Source: Promicromonospora iranensis (GTDB lineage: Bacteria > Actinomycetota > Actinomycetes > Actinomycetales > Cellulomonadaceae). Taken from it: DNA of 64,000 bases. The translations under genes and the position numbers were made by a program. Location: assembly GCF_028994805.1 (NCBI RefSeq), contig NZ_JAJQQP010000015.1:1-64000 (forward strand), in the 5' to 3' direction. Position 1 is the first letter of the stretch, and every line of letters starts with the position of its first letter. This document shows, piece by piece, positions 15,451 through 24,668 of the stretch. The notes under the pieces are model-generated. The model was not told where the DNA came from. It saw only the letters and a list, made by a program, of their open reading frames with translations, and made no database searches.

Positions 15451-16289
15451 GCCGACGCCGTAGCCGAGCGGTCGCCCCGCTGCTCGCCCGCGCGCACGAG
15501 GACGCCGCACAGCACCTCGCCGACCACACCCTGCGAGACGACCTCCTCGCCGTCGCCGACCTCTGGCCCGACGTCGCCGCACGCCGCGTCAACGGCTCCG
15601 GCGGCGCGCTGACGGGCATGCCGTCCTCCGGGAGCGACGTTCACCGCATGCCGGTCAACCTCGGCGCCGCGGACGTGTGCACCGACATCGACCGCGAGTT
15701 CACGCACCTCGTGCTCGTGCTCGCCATGGAGCACCACGTCCACCTCGGCGCCCGCACACCCGCCGGCCGCCTTCGCCAGGCCGCCTACGAGGTGTGGCGC
15801 CTCGACCCCCACGAGCGCCTCGACCTGCGCGACACGGCCGCGACCCTCCGGGACCGCTGCGAGGGCGTCCTGGGCACCACCGTGCGATCCGACTGGCTCG
15901 GCCCGTGCCCCACACCGGGCTGCGTCGAGGACGTCCGGCTCGCCCAAGGCCGCGGAACCCGCACCTGCCCCGGCTGCGGTGCCGAGCACACCCGCGGCGA
16001 GCAGGAGCTGTACATCCGGGAGTGCCTGGAGGGCCGGCTGATGACCCTGTCCGAGCTCACGAGCGCGCTCGTCGTGTCCGGCATGCCCACGCCGTACGAC
16101 ACCATCCGCTCCTGGGCACGCTGGGGCCGGCTTGTCGAGCACACCGAGCTGGACTGGACCATCTGGCCCGGCATCCCGTTCATCCCCCCGCCCGGCAATC
16201 CCACCGGGCTGTACCCGTACGTCGGTGGCCTCGACCTCGCGCTCAAGCGCTGGCACCGGGCCGCACGAGTGGAAGGATCGGCAGCATGA
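15447..16289 (+). CDS. Late-early protein with zinc ribbon and probable HTH
   Basis: A 280-aa protein. An Arg-rich start and a long helical domain (to about 145) precede a CxxxxC...CPGC zinc ribbon (about 152-176) and a C-terminal segment (LMTLSELTSALVVSGMPTPY, then IRSWARWGRL) that looks like an HTH. It may be a DNA-binding late regulator; position near the end of the early operon fits, but this is inference. Confidence 0.65.
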   Translation: MSRRRSRAVAPLLARAHEDAAQHLADHTLRDDLLAVADLWPDVAARRVNGSGGALTGMPSSGSDVHRMPVNLGAADVCTDIDREFTHLVLVLAMEHHVHLGARTPAGRLRQAAYEVWRLDPHERLDLRDTAATLRDRCEGVLGTTVRSDWLGPCPTPGCVEDVRLAQGRGTRTCPGCGAEHTRGEQELYIRECLEGRLMTLSELTSALVVSGMPTPYDTIRSWARWGRLVEHTELDWTIWPGIPFIPPPGNPTGLYPYVGGLDLALKRWHRAARVEGSAA

Positions 16290-16813
16290 GCCCACACGAG
16301 TACCTGACGGCGCGGTACGACGAGGAGGAGACCGCGGCGCGGGCGGCCGACATCGTGGAGGGCGACCCGACGTGGACGGTTCACGGCCCGGTCGCCCTGT
16401 CCAGCCCGCGTGCGTTCCGTGTCCGTTCGAGCCGGGATATGGTGCCGGTCGCGCTCGTGCAGGACGTCGACGACGAGAGCGGCCCGACCGCGATCCTTGA
16501 CGCCGAGGCCGCCGCCACGCATATCGCGCTCCACGACCCAGCCCGCGTCCTCGCCGACGTCGCGGCCAAGCGGGCGATCCTGGAGCATCACCGGCCGGCC
16601 ACGGCGGAGGACACCCACGAGATCGGCGCCCACCCCATCAACGATGGTCGGTGCTCGTCGTGCGTCGCGCTTCACGACGAGCGAGGCTACTGCGAGCAGC
16701 TGGAGTACCCGTGCCCGACGATTCTCGCCATGCTGCAGCCGTACGCCGACCGCGACGACTTCGACCCGGACTGGAAGATCTCCAGCCCGCAAGGTGCGCA
16801 CCCGCATTTGTAG
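16286..16813 (+). CDS. DUF6221 family protein
   Basis: A 175-aa protein whose pattern matches the DUF6221 family common in actinobacteria and their phages: DPARVLADVAAKRAILEHH in the middle and a C-terminal YPCPTILAMLQPYADRDDF signature. Function unknown. Last gene of the early operon, followed by 213 bp of noncoding DNA that ends with a terminator. Confidence 0.8.
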   Translation: MSPHEYLTARYDEEETAARAADIVEGDPTWTVHGPVALSSPRAFRVRSSRDMVPVALVQDVDDESGPTAILDAEAAATHIALHDPARVLADVAAKRAILEHHRPATAEDTHEIGAHPINDGRCSSCVALHDERGYCEQLEYPCPTILAMLQPYADRDDFDPDWKISSPQGAHPHL

Positions 16814-16960
16814 AGCGGGTGCGTAGACGCTCACAAGCCGCCCGGTTGCTGGACTGACGGCCCGAGAGTGTGACGCAGAGCGCACCTGGTGAGCGCGTGG
16901 GTGATTGCGCGGCCCACGCTCTACCGGTTAGGTTGTGCTCTGCTGGATTATTTCCCGCGC

Positions 16961-16994
16961 AAGGCCCGGAGGACGTAACCGTTCCCGGGCCTTT
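16961..16994 (+). terminator. Terminator between early and late genes
   Basis: AAGGCCCGG (16961-16969) pairs perfectly with CCGGGCCTT (16985-16993), ending in TTT. It closes the 16814-17026 gap, in which no gene is seen. Late genes probably start from a promoter within or just after this gap; none was confidently identified. Confidence 0.7.
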
Positions 16995-17026
16995 CGCATG
17001 CCCGGATGGAGGCGAGGTGGTCCCCC

Positions 17027-17539
17027 ATGGCCGCCGGCCCATACACCCCCGACGAGGACGCGACGCTCCGGCGCCTCATCCCCCAGGGCATCTCCCAGTC
17101 GGAGATCGGCAGGCAGATCGGCCGCACCCGCGGCTCCGTCGCCAACCGCGCGGCGAAACTCGGACTCCGGTCCGACCGCACCGACACCGTGCGGGCCACC
17201 GAGGCGAAGGTCATCGACGCGAAAGCCCGGCGGGCCAAGCTGGAACTCGCGCTCCTCGAGGACGCCGAGGAGATGCGACGGCGCATGTTCGCGCCGACCA
17301 CGGTGTACAACTTCGGCGGCAAGGACAACACGTACAACGAGCGCGAGGTCGACGAGCCGCCGCACGCCGACAAGCTCAAGCTCATGCAGGCCGCCGGCAT
17401 CGCCATCGACCGCTCGCTCAAGATCGCTGAGCACGACTCCGACACCGGCGTCGTCGAGGCCGTCGGCGCGCTCGACCAGATCGCCGACGCAATGGCCGAG
17501 GTCGCCAAGACCCTGCCCGACATGGGGCCCGACCAGTGA
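17027..17539 (+). CDS. Terminase small subunit
   Basis: A 170-aa protein with an N-terminal Myb/SANT-like HTH (YTPDEDATLRRLIPQGISQS, then GRTRGSVANRAAKLGL), then a long helical region for oligomerisation. The small subunit recognises packaging sites and recruits the ATPase. ATG 17027 follows GAGGTGG; an in-frame ATG at 17006 would add seven residues. It overlaps the large-subunit gene by GTGA. Confidence 0.82.
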   Translation: MAAGPYTPDEDATLRRLIPQGISQSEIGRQIGRTRGSVANRAAKLGLRSDRTDTVRATEAKVIDAKARRAKLELALLEDAEEMRRRMFAPTTVYNFGGKDNTYNEREVDEPPHADKLKLMQAAGIAIDRSLKIAEHDSDTGVVEAVGALDQIADAMAEVAKTLPDMGPDQ

Positions 17540-18855
17540 CCGCCACCGCGGCGATCTCCACCGCTCTCGTGGCCGCCATCCTCGCCGGGTTCTCCCCGCG
17601 CCAGGTCTGGTCCATCGTGCGGGCCACAGCGCGCGTGAACGTGTGGGTCGGTGCCATCCGGTCGGGCAAGACCATCGCGTCGCTCCTGGCCTGGCTGCTG
17701 TTCGTCCGCTCGGCACCCACGACCGGCGCGCTCGTCGTCGTCGGACGGACCAGGGAGAGTGTGGCGCGAAACGTCTTCGTGCCGCTCCAGGACCGCGCCA
17801 TCTTCGGCAGGTTCGCCCAGTTCGTCAGCTACACGCCCGGCGCACCCACCGGCACCATCCTCGGCCGCACCGTCCACGTGCTCGGCGCCTCCGACGCCCG
17901 CGCCGAGATGGTCCTGCGAGGCCTCACCGTCGCCGGCGCGTACGTCGACGAGTCCACGCTGGTCGCCGAGGCGTTCTGGACGCAGCTGCTCGGCCGCATG
18001 TCGGTCCCCGGCGCGAAGCTGTTCGCCACCACGAACCCCGACGGCCCCAGCCACTGGTTCAAGCGGCAGGTCATCGACCGCGCCGCCGACCTCGGCTACA
18101 AGGTCTTCCGCTTCACGCTCGTCGACAACATCCACCTCGCCGCCGAGTACGTCGCCCAGATCTCCCGCGAGTACGTCGGACTCTGGTACCGCCGCTTCAT
18201 CCTCGGCGAGTGGGTCCAGGCCGCCGGCGCCGTCTACGAGTCCTGGGACGAGGCGCGGCACATCATGCCGGCCGACGACATCCCGACCATGGACCGCGTG
18301 CTGTCGTTCGGTGCCGACTACGGCACCGTGCACGCCACCCGCGGCTACCTCCTCGGCATCGGGCCCGACACCCGCCCGGGGCACGACGGCGAGCACCGCC
18401 TGTACGTCCTGGACGAGTGGGCACCCGGCTCCATGACCATCGGCGAGCACTCCGCCGACCTGCAGCGCTGGCTCGCCGCCCGCCCCGCCTGGGCGCCCGA
18501 GTGGATCGCCTACGACCATGCGAGCGCGACGTTCGGCCTGCAGCTGTTCCACGACGGCCACAGCCGCGTCATGAAGGCGCACAAGGCCGTCCTGCCCGGC
18601 ATCCGCACCGTCGCCGCCCTGCTCGCCGTCGACAAGCTCGTCGTGTCCGACCGGTGCAAGAACCTGATCGAACGCCTGCCCGGCTACGTCTGGGACGAGA
18701 AGGCCACCAAGCGCGGCGAGACCGCGCCCGTCAAGGCCGACGACGACGAGGCCGACGCACTGCGCTACGCCGTCTACACGCCCCGCCAGTCCTGGCGCGG
18801 CCTCATCCCGCTCGCCCCCGCCCTCGACACCGCGCCCGGCGCCGGAGAGGAGTAA
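17536..18855 (+). CDS. terL: Terminase large subunit
   Basis: A 439-aa DNA-packaging motor of the PBSX/Terminase_3-6 type. Walker A GAIRSGKT (39-46) lies in the N-terminal ATPase domain. The C-terminal RNase H-like nuclease shows FGADYGT near its first acidic residue and DDDEADALRYAVY (about 412-424) near its end. It pumps genomic DNA into the prohead through the portal encoded next, 3 bp downstream. Confidence 0.93.
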   Translation: MTATAAISTALVAAILAGFSPRQVWSIVRATARVNVWVGAIRSGKTIASLLAWLLFVRSAPTTGALVVVGRTRESVARNVFVPLQDRAIFGRFAQFVSYTPGAPTGTILGRTVHVLGASDARAEMVLRGLTVAGAYVDESTLVAEAFWTQLLGRMSVPGAKLFATTNPDGPSHWFKRQVIDRAADLGYKVFRFTLVDNIHLAAEYVAQISREYVGLWYRRFILGEWVQAAGAVYESWDEARHIMPADDIPTMDRVLSFGADYGTVHATRGYLLGIGPDTRPGHDGEHRLYVLDEWAPGSMTIGEHSADLQRWLAARPAWAPEWIAYDHASATFGLQLFHDGHSRVMKAHKAVLPGIRTVAALLAVDKLVVSDRCKNLIERLPGYVWDEKATKRGETAPVKADDDEADALRYAVYTPRQSWRGLIPLAPALDTAPGAGEE

Positions 18856-18858
18856 CCC

Positions 18859-20478
18859 ATGCCCCTCCCCCAGCCGAACCAGGTATGGCCGCCGAAGGCC
18901 CTGACCGCGATCCGCCCGAAGCTCGAAGAGTGGGACGCCTGGTACCAGGGCGACCCCGGCACGCTCACCAGGGTCTACACGGGCCGCGACGGCTCGGCGT
19001 CACCGAAGGTCCGGCCGTCCCAGAACGCCGGCGGCGTCGTCGGCGCCCTGTCCCGCTTCTGGTGGGGCCGGCCCGTCAAGGACCTGACCCAGCAGCGCCG
19101 CGCGCAGATCCACCTGCCGATCGCCGCTGACCTGGCCCGCGTCTCGGCCGACCTGCTGTACTCCGAGCCGCCCCGCCTGACCATCGGCGACGAGGGCGCC
19201 AAGCCCGGCCAGGGCAAGGTCAAGAAGTCCACGCCGACGCAGGACCGCCTCCTCGAGTACGTCGACGACGGCTTCCACGAGGTGCTGGCCACCGGCGCCG
19301 AGGTCGGTGCCGCACTCGGCGGGCGCTACCACCGCGTCACCTGGGACCAGGACATCCTCCAGCGCCCGTTCCTGACGACCGTGGACGCCGACGCCGCCTG
19401 GCCCGAGTTCCGCTGGGGCCGCCTGGTCGGCGTGACCTTCTGGCACGTCGTCGCCGACGACGGAAAGACCGTCCGCCGCCACCTCGAGCGGCACGAGCTC
19501 GACGGGCAGGGCATCGGCATCACGCTGCACGGCCTGTACGAGGGCACGACGGACAACCTCGGCCGGCTCATCCCCCTCGACAAAGACGACGCCACGAAGC
19601 CCCTGGCCCAGCTGGTGGACGGCGACGGCGCGATCGTCGCTGGGCGCACTCCGGGCCTGGCCGTGGCGTACACCCCCAACCAGACGCCGAGCCGCGTGTG
19701 GCGTTCCGACCCCATCGGCAAGAACCTCGGCCGGTCCGACTACGACCAGTGCGAACCGTTCTTCGACGCCGCCGACGAGGCGTACAGCTCGCTGATGCGG
19801 GACGTGCGGCTCGCCAAGGCCCGCATCATCGTCCCGTCGTACATGCTCGACAGCAACGGCGTCGGCCGCGGCACCTCGTTCGACGGCGACCGCGAGGTCT
19901 ACGAGGGTGTGAATGTCCCGCCGTCCGAAGAGGGCAGCCGGGCCGAGATCACGCCGCAGCAGTTCGACATCCGCGTCGAGGAGCACCTGGCCGTCATCGA
20001 CGACCAGGTCCAGCGCATCATCTCCACCGCCGGCTACTCCGCCCAGACCCTGTCCGACGGGTTCGAGGGCGGCGGCACGATGACCGCGACCGAGGTGCAG
20101 GCGCGCGAGCGTCGCTCGTACCTCACCCGGGACCGCAAGATCCGGCACGAGCGGCCCGCGCTGCTCCACCTGGTGCGCAAGATGCTCGACGTGGACACCG
20201 CGGTGTTCAGCACGCCCGAGCTCGACGGCACCGAGCTGCGCGCCTCGTTCGCCGACACCGTGCAGGACTCGGCACTCGTGATGGCGCAGACCGTGCAGGC
20301 CCTGGAGACCGCGCGGGCCGCATCGACCGAGACCAAGGTCCGGATGATGCACCCCGACTGGGAGCCCGAGATGGTCAAGGCCGAGGTTGCCCTGATCCTC
20401 AGCGAGACCGGCGCCCCGCTCGCCGACCCGTTCGCCATCGGGCAGCAGGAGGAGCCCGAGCCGACACCCGAGGGGTAG
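18859..20478 (+). CDS. Portal protein
   Basis: A 539-aa protein in the portal position. The N-terminus (WDAWYQGDPGTL, then IHLPIAADLARVSADLLYSE) and the RVEEHLAVIDDQVQRIISTA segment resemble SPP1 gp6-like actinophage portals. It forms the dodecameric ring at the capsid vertex and the docking site for terminase and connectors. Confidence 0.9.
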   Translation: MPLPQPNQVWPPKALTAIRPKLEEWDAWYQGDPGTLTRVYTGRDGSASPKVRPSQNAGGVVGALSRFWWGRPVKDLTQQRRAQIHLPIAADLARVSADLLYSEPPRLTIGDEGAKPGQGKVKKSTPTQDRLLEYVDDGFHEVLATGAEVGAALGGRYHRVTWDQDILQRPFLTTVDADAAWPEFRWGRLVGVTFWHVVADDGKTVRRHLERHELDGQGIGITLHGLYEGTTDNLGRLIPLDKDDATKPLAQLVDGDGAIVAGRTPGLAVAYTPNQTPSRVWRSDPIGKNLGRSDYDQCEPFFDAADEAYSSLMRDVRLAKARIIVPSYMLDSNGVGRGTSFDGDREVYEGVNVPPSEEGSRAEITPQQFDIRVEEHLAVIDDQVQRIISTAGYSAQTLSDGFEGGGTMTATEVQARERRSYLTRDRKIRHERPALLHLVRKMLDVDTAVFSTPELDGTELRASFADTVQDSALVMAQTVQALETARAASTETKVRMMHPDWEPEMVKAEVALILSETGAPLADPFAIGQQEEPEPTPEG

Positions 20479-20481
20479 CCC

Positions 20482-21648
20482 ATGGCCCAGTGGATCCCCG
20501 ACGACCGTGACGGCCTCGACCGGCTCGTCGCCGAGCTCGTCGAGCTGTTCTCGTCCGCCGAGCGTCGCCTGGTCGCCGCCGTCGCGCTCCAGGTCCGGGC
20601 TGGGATCGAGGCGGGCGAAGACAGCCCGCAGCGCATCCTGAACCTCGGCGGCCTGTCCGTCGAGGCGACGCGCATCGCGCGCTGGCTACGGCAGACGTCC
20701 CCCGAGGTGCTCGACCGGGTGCTGGCCACGGCCCAGGCCCGGGGCGTCACCGCGGCGATGGCCGAGCTGTCCGCCGTCGTCGGCACCACAGGGACCACAA
20801 CGGCCGCCGCTGTGGCTCCCTCGACGTCCGTGGTGGCCGCCTCGGCCCTGTCTGGCGCGGGCGCGGCCATCGCGATCCGCGCCGACCTCACCAACAGCCT
20901 CGACGACGTCGTGCGCCGCGTCCTTCGGTTCCCCGACGACGTCTACCGCCGCGCAGTGGCCCAGTTCGCCACCGACGTCCCCCTGGGTCTCGGCACGACC
21001 CGCACCGCCCAGCAGGGCGCGTGGGGACGGCTGCTCGCCCAGGGCGTCACCGGGTTCGTCGACAAGGCGGGCCGCCGCTGGAACCTCGCCAGCTACGTCG
21101 AGATGGCCACCCGCTCGGCCACCCGGCGGGCGTACGACGACACGAAGATCGCGACGATGCAGGACCACGGCATCCCGCTGGTGTCCATCGTCGTCGGCTC
21201 CGGGGCGTGCGAGCGCTGCGCCCGCTGGTCCGGGAAGATCCTGCGCACCGACGGCGGCCCGACCGGCCGCGTCCGCTTCCCCCGGGCGAACGGCGACGGC
21301 GAGATCACGGTGAACGTGGCCGCGACGCTCGACCAGGCCAAGCGCGCCGGCTGGCGGCACCCGAACTGCCGCTGCTCCACCGTGGCGTACCTACCGGGGC
21401 TGTCGGTCATCCAGGACGTCACGCACTACGACCCCGACGCCGAGGCGGCACGGCAGAAGCTGCGCCACCTCGAGCGCGAGACCCGCAAGGCCAAGATCGA
21501 GGTCATGGCCGCCGTCGGCGACGCCGAGAAGAAGGCCGCGAACGCCCGCGTGCGCGCCTACCAGGCCAAGATCCGCGACCACGTCGCCGAGACCGGGCTC
21601 ATCCGCCAGAGGAACCGCGAACAGATCGACCTCGGCAACGTCGCGTAG
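20482..21648 (+). CDS. Minor capsid protein (Phage_min_cap2/MuF-like)
   Basis: A 388-aa protein with the family signature CERCARWSGKIL (C243, C246) and HPNCRC about 50 residues later, directly after the portal gene. Such proteins bind the portal and enter the prohead. The C-terminus is a long charged helix (from about 320) ending RQRNREQIDLGNVA. Confidence 0.87.
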   Translation: MAQWIPDDRDGLDRLVAELVELFSSAERRLVAAVALQVRAGIEAGEDSPQRILNLGGLSVEATRIARWLRQTSPEVLDRVLATAQARGVTAAMAELSAVVGTTGTTTAAAVAPSTSVVAASALSGAGAAIAIRADLTNSLDDVVRRVLRFPDDVYRRAVAQFATDVPLGLGTTRTAQQGAWGRLLAQGVTGFVDKAGRRWNLASYVEMATRSATRRAYDDTKIATMQDHGIPLVSIVVGSGACERCARWSGKILRTDGGPTGRVRFPRANGDGEITVNVAATLDQAKRAGWRHPNCRCSTVAYLPGLSVIQDVTHYDPDAEAARQKLRHLERETRKAKIEVMAAVGDAEKKAANARVRAYQAKIRDHVAETGLIRQRNREQIDLGNVA

Positions 21649-21649
21649 G

Positions 21650-21832
21650 TCAGTCCTTCTGGCCGTCCTTCACCTCGGCCTTGATCCACTGCCCCGGTGC
21701 GTGGATCGCGATGTTCCGCCAGATGGTGTCGATGCGCTGCTGGACGAGCAGGTGCCCGCTGTCCACCTGGAGACGTTCGCCGTTCTCGTAGGTCGCTTCC
21801 TTGCCCGGCGCTGTGCCGACCACTACCGACAT
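21650..21832 (-). CDS. Minus-strand 60-aa protein within head genes
   Basis: A compact 60-aa protein with normal composition (ENGERLQVDSGHLLVQQRID region), an ATG and an AAAGGGG ribosome site 7 nt upstream. No alternative gene occupies the plus strand between 21649 and 21930. Opposite orientation inside the late operon is typical of a moron expressed in the lysogen; function unknown. Confidence 0.62.
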   Translation of the reverse strand: MSVVVGTAPGKEATYENGERLQVDSGHLLVQQRIDTIWRNIAIHAPGQWIKAEVKDGQKD

Positions 21833-21930
21833 GGTCTGCCCCTTTCATCTCCCCGTCCGCCTGGTGCGTGCGGGTGTTGCCGTCGAACGTACGGCGAATC
21901 ACCGACATCGACCCGCCCAGGAGGCGTCAC

Positions 21931-22686
21931 ATGTCCCGTTTCACCCACCTGCCGATCCTGCCCACCCCTGGTCTGACCGACCCCCGCTTCACGCGGCTCC
22001 GGTTCATGACCGCGGACGCCGGAGCGGCTGGAACAGCCGGGGCGTCCGACGCCTCGGCAACCGACGCCGCGTCCGCAGTCGACTCGGACGCGACGGGCAC
22101 CACCGACACCACCGACGCCGGAACTGGCGACGACGCAGGGTCCCAGGCGGACCAGGGCGACGACGCCAACAGCCCGTGGAACGACCCCGCCAAGGCCAAG
22201 GCCGAGATCGAGCGCCTGCGCCGTGAGAACGGAGCCGACCGCACCAACGCGAAGCAGACCGCCGCCCAGGAGGCACGGGACGCGCTCGCGCAGGACATCG
22301 GCAAGGCCCTCGGCCTCGTCAAGGACGACGCTCCGACCGACCCCGCAGTGCTCGCCACCAAGGCCCAGGAGGCCACGGAGGCAGCGCGTGCCGCACAGGT
22401 CGAGCTCGCCGTGTTCAAGGCCGCGCAGACCGCCGGGGCAAACCCGGTCGCCCTGCTGGACCGCAACAGCTTCACCAAGGCCATCGCCGGGCTGGACCCG
22501 ACGGCGGCCGACTTCGACACCAAGGTCGCCGCAGCCATCACGGCCGCCACGACCGCAGACCCCACGCTCCGAGCCCAGGCGGCCGGGGCAAGCAGCGTCG
22601 ACCACGCCGGCGGGTCCGGCGAGAAGACGGTCCGCACCCCCAAGTCGCTCACCGACGCCGTCGCATCCCGCTACGGCACGGCATAA
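21931..22686 (+). CDS. Capsid scaffolding protein
   Basis: A 251-aa protein directly before the capsid gene. A low-complexity Ala/Thr/Asp/Gly segment (about 25-85) is followed by a predicted coiled coil (KAKAEIERLRREN...KQTAAQEARDALAQ) and a basic C-terminus, the usual scaffold layout. ATG 21931 follows AGGAGG (21919-21924). An in-frame ATG at 22006 is a possible alternative. Confidence 0.85.
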   Translation: MSRFTHLPILPTPGLTDPRFTRLRFMTADAGAAGTAGASDASATDAASAVDSDATGTTDTTDAGTGDDAGSQADQGDDANSPWNDPAKAKAEIERLRRENGADRTNAKQTAAQEARDALAQDIGKALGLVKDDAPTDPAVLATKAQEATEAARAAQVELAVFKAAQTAGANPVALLDRNSFTKAIAGLDPTAADFDTKVAAAITAATTADPTLRAQAAGASSVDHAGGSGEKTVRTPKSLTDAVASRYGTA

Positions 22687-22704
22687 CCCCCACCAGGAGC
22701 ACTC

Positions 22705-23658
22705 ATGCCCGTCACCCTTGCCCAGGCGCAGCAGAACGCTGCCGACGACGTCGACGTCTCCGTCATCGACGAGTTCCGCACCAACGAGATCATGGATCTC
22801 CTGACGTTCGACGACGTGGTCAACCCCGTCGGCGGCGGCGGGACGCTGACCTACGGCTACCGGCGTCTCGCGTCGCTCGGCACCGCCGGGTTCCGCGCGA
22901 TCAACGCCGAGTACCCCCCGTCCGAGGTCACCACGACCAAGCACGCCGTGGACCTCAAGCCCCTCGGCGGTGCGTTCCAGATCGACCGCGTGCTGGGCCG
23001 CGTCGGCCCTGCCGCGTCCGGCGAGGTCTCGCTGCAGATGTCGAACAAGATCCGCGCCACGCAGGCCGAGTTCGGCTACGCCGTGATCCACGGCGACAGC
23101 GCGGCCGACGAGGACAGCTTCGACGGCCTGTCGAAGGCCCTGGCGGGCTCCGACACCGAGGTCACCACGACCATCGACTGGTCGGCCACGATGGACGAGG
23201 CCAACTCGTTCGCCGTGCTCGACGCCCTCGACGAGCTGCTCGCGCTGCTCGACGGCACCCCCGGCGGCATCCTCACCAACAAGACGGCCATCGCCAAGAT
23301 CCGCTCGGCGGCCCGCCGCACCTCGATGTACACGCGCGAGCCCGGCCCGCGCGAGACGTACACCGAGTCCTACGGTGGGGCCCGGCTCATCGACGCCGGC
23401 AAGCGCGCCGGCACCAACGCGGACGTCATCCCGATCCGCACCGGCGGCCTCGTCGAGATGTACGCGGTGCGGTTCGACCTGGACGGCTTCCACGGCGTGT
23501 CCATGGCCGGCGCCCCGCTGGTGCAGACATGGCTGCCCGACTTCTCCGAGGCCGGCGCCGTCAAGACCGGTGAGGTCGAGATGGGCCCGGTCGCCGTCGC
23601 GCTCAAGAAGACCAAGGCCGCGGCTGTGGCACGGTCGGTGAAGGTCCGCGCGGCGTAA
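22705..23658 (+). CDS. Major capsid protein, HK97-like
   Basis: A 317-aa protein in the position and size range of actinophage HK97-fold capsids. The N-terminal helix, the KPLGGAFQIDRVLGR segment, the LDALDELLALLDGTPGGILTN region and the C-terminal FDLDGFHGVSMAGAPLVQTW stretch fit the A and P domains. No cleavable delta domain is evident, consistent with the separate scaffold gene. Ribosome site AGGAG about 6 nt upstream. Confidence 0.9.
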   Translation: MPVTLAQAQQNAADDVDVSVIDEFRTNEIMDLLTFDDVVNPVGGGGTLTYGYRRLASLGTAGFRAINAEYPPSEVTTTKHAVDLKPLGGAFQIDRVLGRVGPAASGEVSLQMSNKIRATQAEFGYAVIHGDSAADEDSFDGLSKALAGSDTEVTTTIDWSATMDEANSFAVLDALDELLALLDGTPGGILTNKTAIAKIRSAARRTSMYTREPGPRETYTESYGGARLIDAGKRAGTNADVIPIRTGGLVEMYAVRFDLDGFHGVSMAGAPLVQTWLPDFSEAGAVKTGEVEMGPVAVALKKTKAAAVARSVKVRAA

Positions 23659-23694
23659 TCGCAGTACACGGCCGCATTCCTATAGAATTCGGGT

Positions 23695-24222
23695 ATGCAG
23701 CGACTGTGCTCGATTGAAGGCTGTGACCGTCCCCACCTCGCCCGCGGTTGGTGCGCCACGCACTACCAGCGCTGGCGCACCACGGGCGAGGTGGGGGCAG
23801 GGCCCCTGCGTGTCATCCGATACGTCGAAGGGGCGAGGGAGAAGCCGTGCTCGAAGTGCGGCGTGACCAAGCCCCTGGACGACTTCTGGACCGAGCCGCG
23901 CAAACGAGACGGACGGCACTCCGCTTGCAAGGAGTGCATGCACGTCCAGCAGCGCGACCGCACCCTGCGACGCAAGTACGGGATCGGCTCCGCCGAGTAC
24001 GACGCTCTCGTCGAGGCCCAGCAAGGCCGATGCGGCGTATGCGGGGAGCCGGACGCCCGACGCCCTCTCGTCGTCGACCACTGCCACCGCTCAGGCCAGG
24101 TCCGGGCGCTGCTCTGCGACCGATGCAACCGGCTGCTCGGCGTGGCAGACGACGACATCGCGCTCCTTGAGCACGCGATTCAGTTCCTACACAAACACCG
24201 GGGGCCAACCGCTCCCAAGTGA
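23695..24222 (+). CDS. HNH endonuclease (endonuclease VII type) within capsid cluster
   Basis: A 175-aa protein with the recombination-endonuclease VII pattern: CGVCGEP (C113, C116), VVDHCHRSG with the D128-H129 core and H131, and LLCDRCNRLLG (C141, C144, N145). The N-terminal half carries further Cys/His pairs (CSIEGC, CATHY, CSKC, CKEC). It separates the capsid gene from head-tail connector genes, where it is not needed for assembly, so it is probably a free-standing homing-type nuclease. Its leader has TATAGAAT (23681-23688), possibly its own -10. Confidence 0.87.
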   Translation: MQRLCSIEGCDRPHLARGWCATHYQRWRTTGEVGAGPLRVIRYVEGAREKPCSKCGVTKPLDDFWTEPRKRDGRHSACKECMHVQQRDRTLRRKYGIGSAEYDALVEAQQGRCGVCGEPDARRPLVVDHCHRSGQVRALLCDRCNRLLGVADDDIALLEHAIQFLHKHRGPTAPK

Positions 24223-24233
24223 GGATCACTCTC

Positions 24234-24668
24234 ATGTCCACGAAGATCACCAGCCCCGTCAAGGGCTACAGCGAGCGAACCGTGTTCGGCCCGACGGCGC
24301 TCCAGTTCAACGACGGCGTCGCCGAGAGCGACGAGCCGCTGTCCGAGGGCCTCAAGGCGTACCTCGAGGGCCGCGGCTACACGGTGGAGACGACGGTCGA
24401 GCACGATGGACCGTTCAACCCCGCCAAGCACTCCGTCGCCGACGTCCGGGCCTACCTGGACGGCCTCGACAGCAGCGACCCGGACGCGCACGACGCCGAG
24501 GTTCGCCGCATCTTCGAGGCGGAGACGGCTGGCAAGAACCGGTCGACGCTCCTCGAGTCCATCGCCGGCACCCCGGCCGACCCGCCCGCCGGCACCCCGC
24601 CCACGGGCGACCAGGGCGATGGCAACCAGGGCGACAGCGGCCAGCAGAAGGGCGGTGACGACCAGTGA
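24234..24668 (+). CDS. Small head protein of unknown role
   Basis: A 144-aa protein after the HNH insertion. The N-terminal 40 residues are beta-like (VKGYSERTVFGPTALQFNDG), then helical, ending in a Pro/Gly/Gln-rich tail (about 112-144). Its position suggests a head-completion or decoration accessory. ATG 24234 has GAGGA (24221-24225) upstream. Confidence 0.65.
   Translation: MSTKITSPVKGYSERTVFGPTALQFNDGVAESDEPLSEGLKAYLEGRGYTVETTVEHDGPFNPAKHSVADVRAYLDGLDSSDPDAHDAEVRRIFEAETAGKNRSTLLESIAGTPADPPAGTPPTGDQGDGNQGDSGQQKGGDDQ

Noticed and set aside
16860-16960. Possible tRNA in the gap before terminase (a GGTAGAGC-like D-arm on the minus strand)
   Set aside because: No matching acceptor stem, anticodon arm or T arm could be folded; only the D-arm-like piece is present.
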